This document shows, in pieces, positions 61,973 to 64,000 of a stretch of DNA of 64,000 nt. The DNA is taken from contig NZ_MJLT01000004.1 in NCBI RefSeq assembly GCF_001766675.1, forward strand, positions 1 through 64,000, written 5' to 3'. How positions within the stretch are numbered: position 1 is the stretch's first letter; each line of letters opens with the position of its first letter. The notes under the pieces are model-generated. The model made no database searches, was not told the DNA's origin, and saw only the letters and a program-made list of their open reading frames with translations. Made by a program: the position numbers and the translations under genes. The DNA comes from Arthrobacter sp. SW1 (GTDB lineage: Bacteria > Actinomycetota > Actinomycetes > Actinomycetales > Micrococcaceae).

Positions 61973-62308
61973 TCAGGCGTCGGATCCGAGGCGGCGGGCC
62001 GTGCGGGCCCGCTGACGTGACGTACGTAGTCTACGCAATCTCTTCACGAGCATGGGATCGTGGGCCAGCGCATCCTCGGAGTCGATGAGCGCGTTGAGCA
62101 ACTGGTAGTAGTGCGTCGCCGAGAGGTCGAAAAGTTCCCGGATGGCTTGTTCCTTGGCGCCGGCGTACTTCCACCATTGGCGTTCCAGGGCGAGCATCTG
62201 CTGCTCGCGGGCGCCGAGCGGGGAATCGCTGCGCACTTCCGCAGCCAGTTCCTCCGGGGCCCATCCGCCAGGTCCGGGCGCCATGGGTTCCTGCGCGGGC
62301 TCTGCCAC
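61973..62308 (-). CDS. DUF3263 family protein
   Basis: A 111-residue protein. The conserved helical core is [20 protein letters not shown], then [17 protein letters not shown], ending in a basic tail ([19 protein letters not shown]). The shape resembles a sigma-70 region 4/HTH-like module, and a role in regulation is inferred only. The start is GTG 62308 with GGAGAG six bases upstream. It is divergent from ung. Confidence 0.9.
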   Translation of the reverse strand: MAEPAQEPMAPGPGGWAPEELAAEVRSDSPLGAREQQMLALERQWWKYAGAKEQAIRELFDLSATHYYQLLNALIDSEDALAHDPMLVKRLRRLRTSRQRARTARRLGSDA

Positions 62309-62435
62309 GACACACTCTCCTTCACCAGTACCGGCTTTCGCCTGGACAATCCTCCCCTATGGTATCGGGCAAATAACAGCAGTGTCATTTGTCTTGCCGT
62401 TTCGCCTGCGGAGCTGTCCCGGGAAGAATGGAGCC

Positions 62436-63203
62436 GTGGAAAGCGAAGGAACGCTCTTTGACCTCGAGACCGGGGGCGGTGCGGCGGAGTACGAAGAACT
62501 CTGCGGCCTGCCTTTGGACAGCCTGCTCGCCCCGGACTGGGCTGCGGCACTGGCGGGCGTGGAGGCGGAACTGCGCTCAGTCCTGGAATTCGTCGCGGCG
62601 GAATGCTCCCGCGGCGTCCAGGTACTGCCGGCCGCCGCGGACCTGCTCCGGGCATTCCGGCAGCCACTGGCCGACGTCAAAGTCCTCATCGTGGGCCAGG
62701 ATCCGTACCCCACGCCTGGACATCCCATCGGCCTCTCCTTCGCCGTCTCGGGACACACCCGCCCCATTCCGCGCAGCCTCGCGAACATCTACCGCGAGTT
62801 GGAGTCCGACCTCGGCCTGCCCCCGCGGACCCACGGAGACCTCGGAGCCTGGAGCCGCGAAGGCGTCCTGCTGCTGAACCGCGTGCTGAGCGTCGCCGCC
62901 GGGGCTGCGGGGTCCCACCGCGGGAAAGGCTGGGAGGCCATCACGACGGCAGCAGTCACCGCCGTCGTCGGCCGCCGGACAGCGGACGGGAAGCGGAAGC
63001 CGCTCGTCGCCATTCTCTGGGGCAAGGACGCCGAGGCGATGCGCCCGCTGCTCGACGGCACGCCGTCGATCTCGTCCGCGCACCCCAGCCCGCTGTCCGC
63101 GTCCCGCGGCTTCTTTGGTTCGCGGCCCTTCAGCCGGGCGAACGAGCTGCTCGTGGAACAAGGGGCGTCGCCCGTGAACTGGGAACTGCCGCCGACCGTC
63201 TAA
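62436..63203 (+). CDS. ung: Uracil-DNA glycosylase, family 1
   Basis: Repair enzyme of 255 residues that removes uracil from DNA. The water-activating motif [16 protein letters not shown] (Asp89) has Pro where many family members have His, a change common in actinobacteria. The Leu-loop motif [21 protein letters not shown] is complete. The start is GTG 62436; earlier in-frame codons lie in the divergent promoter region. Confidence 0.95.
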   Translation: MESEGTLFDLETGGGAAEYEELCGLPLDSLLAPDWAAALAGVEAELRSVLEFVAAECSRGVQVLPAAADLLRAFRQPLADVKVLIVGQDPYPTPGHPIGLSFAVSGHTRPIPRSLANIYRELESDLGLPPRTHGDLGAWSREGVLLLNRVLSVAAGAAGSHRGKGWEAITTAAVTAVVGRRTADGKRKPLVAILWGKDAEAMRPLLDGTPSISSAHPSPLSASRGFFGSRPFSRANELLVEQGASPVNWELPPTV

Positions 63204-63235
63204 GGCCGCCCCAAGCCCGCGGGCCCGGGACAGCT

Positions 63236-63254
63236 TAGGCTTGCCTTATGAGCA
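63236..63254 (+). promoter_or_regulatory. Candidate iron box over a leaderless -10
   Basis: TTAGGCTTGCCTTA starts at 63235 and resembles the DtxR/IdeR box (12 of 19 consensus positions when extended). TAGGCT (63236-63241) ends six bases before the ATG at 63248, so the box covers the -10 and the start. Confidence 0.55.
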
Positions 63255-64000
63255 TCCTGCCGGCAACCTCCTCCGCCAACCGCACCAGCCGTCCCCAGGT
63301 ACACCTCGACGTGCTCCGCACGGAACAGCTGTCCCCGCACATGGTCCGCGTGGTCGCCGGCGGCCCCGGCTTTGCCGCGTACTCGAACAACGCATTCGTG
63401 GATCGCTACGTGAAGATCGTCTTCCCGCAGCCGGGCGTGGACTACCCCGAGCCCCTGGACCTCTGGGCCATCCGCGAGACCATGCCCCGCGAGCTGTGGC
63501 CCTACACCCGCACCTACACGGTGCGCTGGGTGGACGAGGCGGCACAGGAACTCGCCATCGACTTCGTGGTCCACGGCGACGAGGGCCTGGCCGGTCCGTG
63601 GGCCCTGCGCGCCCGCCCCGGCGACAGCCTGGTGTTCACCGGGCCCGGCGGCGCCTACAACCCTGATCCCGACGCTGGCTGGCACCTGTTCGCCGGCGAC
63701 GACGCCGCGCTGCCGGCCATCGCGGCCTCGATCGAATCCCTTCCGGCGGACGCCCGCGGGCTGGCGTTCCTGGAAGTGGACAGCGCCAGGGATGTCCTGG
63801 AGATCCAGGCTCCGGCCGGCGTCGAAGTGTCCTGGCTCTTCCGCGACGGCGCTCCTGCCGGCTCCGGCACCCTGCTGGTGGACGCCGTGCGCGATGCCGC
63901 CTGGCCGCCGGGCCGGGTGCACGTCTTCGCCCACGGAGAGCGCGGCTACATGAAGGGGCTGCGCGACATATTCTTCCGCGAGCATGGACTGGAACGCAGC
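63248..64000 (+). CDS. Siderophore-interacting (FAD-binding ferric reductase) protein, 3' end cut
   Basis: Flavoprotein of the SIP/ViuB family that reduces ferric siderophores in the cytoplasm. The visible 251 residues include VDRYVKIVF, RTYTVRWVDEAAQELAIDFVVHG and GDSLVFTGPGGAYNPD (FAD domain). LFAGDDAALPAIAASIESLP starts the NAD(P)H domain. The gene runs off the right edge with only a few dozen residues missing. The ATG at 63248 is leaderless-like and the promoter carries an iron box, so repression by the DtxR protein in this window is likely. Confidence 0.93.
   Translation, partial: MSILPATSSANRTSRPQVHLDVLRTEQLSPHMVRVVAGGPGFAAYSNNAFVDRYVKIVFPQPGVDYPEPLDLWAIRETMPRELWPYTRTYTVRWVDEAAQELAIDFVVHGDEGLAGPWALRARPGDSLVFTGPGGAYNPDPDAGWHLFAGDDAALPAIAASIESLPADARGLAFLEVDSARDVLEIQAPAGVEVSWLFRDGAPAGSGTLLVDAVRDAAWPPGRVHVFAHGERGYMKGLRDIFFREHGLERS

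Overview
The window is high-GC actinobacterial chromosome, most likely an Arthrobacter-type member of the Micrococcaceae. The evidence is GC-rich codon use with many GTG and TTG starts, the actinobacterial families DUF3263, DUF3027, DUF6457 and DUF6314, a bacterial XPB helicase, a DtxR/IdeR regulator with DtxR residue numbering, a monocistronic groEL under CIRCE control, and c-di-AMP riboswitches in front of cell-wall hydrolases. The genus is inferred from gene content and no database was searched. Most of the window is ordinary core chromosome. No phage, insertion sequence, integrase or CRISPR array is visible.

Layout: 1-2.1 kb holds a sugar-porter MFS gene (cut by the window edge) facing a LacI regulator. 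2.2-4.4 kb is sucCD. 4.6-7.9 kb is a lipoprotein gene and pcrA. 8-14 kb is a surface lane: a secreted protein with 7 + 5 tandem repeat domains, divergent from an O-antigen-ligase-like TPR membrane protein, then VanZ and an inositol monophosphatase. 15.6-18.5 kb is a three-gene locus with a WXG100-like module fused to an alpha/beta-hydrolase, followed by a lipoprotein. 18.5-21.1 kb has two DUF998 membrane paralogues, tRNA-Arg(CCU), DUF6314 and a Nudix hydrolase. 21.1-26.3 kb has an ABC exporter coupled to an ABC-F protein whose leader contains a terminator hairpin, divergent from an HTH/membrane-protein pair. 26.6-28.9 kb is a polar amino-acid (cystine-like) ABC importer. 29-32 kb is a GH38 alpha-mannosidase.

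32.2-37.7 kb is a compact mobA-DUF6457-moeA-fdhF-fdhD operon for molybdenum cofactor and a formate-dehydrogenase-like enzyme. 38.6-40.7 kb has NlpC/P60 and M23 peptidases, each behind its own c-di-AMP riboswitch. 40.9-45.3 kb has dtxR, serC, an MFS exporter, DUF3027 and a cold-shock protein. 45.5-49.9 kb has a small membrane protein, a helicase-associated protein and XPB. 50-51.6 kb is a secreted SpaA-fold protein with a strong promoter and a structured leader. 51.6-53.4 kb is the lysG/lysE regulator-exporter pair. 53.8-56.4 kb is a two-component system and a WXG100 protein. 56.5-59.5 kb is an RNase HI fusion and groEL with two CIRCE operators. 59.6-63.2 kb has a Leu/Ile/Val-type binding protein, cspA, a LytR_C protein, DUF3263 and ung. 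The window ends inside a siderophore-interacting protein gene that has a candidate iron box.

A recurring theme is leaderless transcription: at least nine genes have a TAnnnT-like hexamer ending exactly 6 or 7 bases before the start codon. The regulatory parts tie the window together: DtxR with an iron box at the siderophore gene, LysR with lysE, LacI with the sugar porter, HrcA/CIRCE at groEL, and c-di-AMP control of wall hydrolysis. The best candidates for something not yet described are the WXG-lipase locus (15.6-18.5 kb), the attenuator-like leader of the ABC-F gene (about 24.8 kb), and the structured leader of the SpaA-fold gene (about 50 kb).
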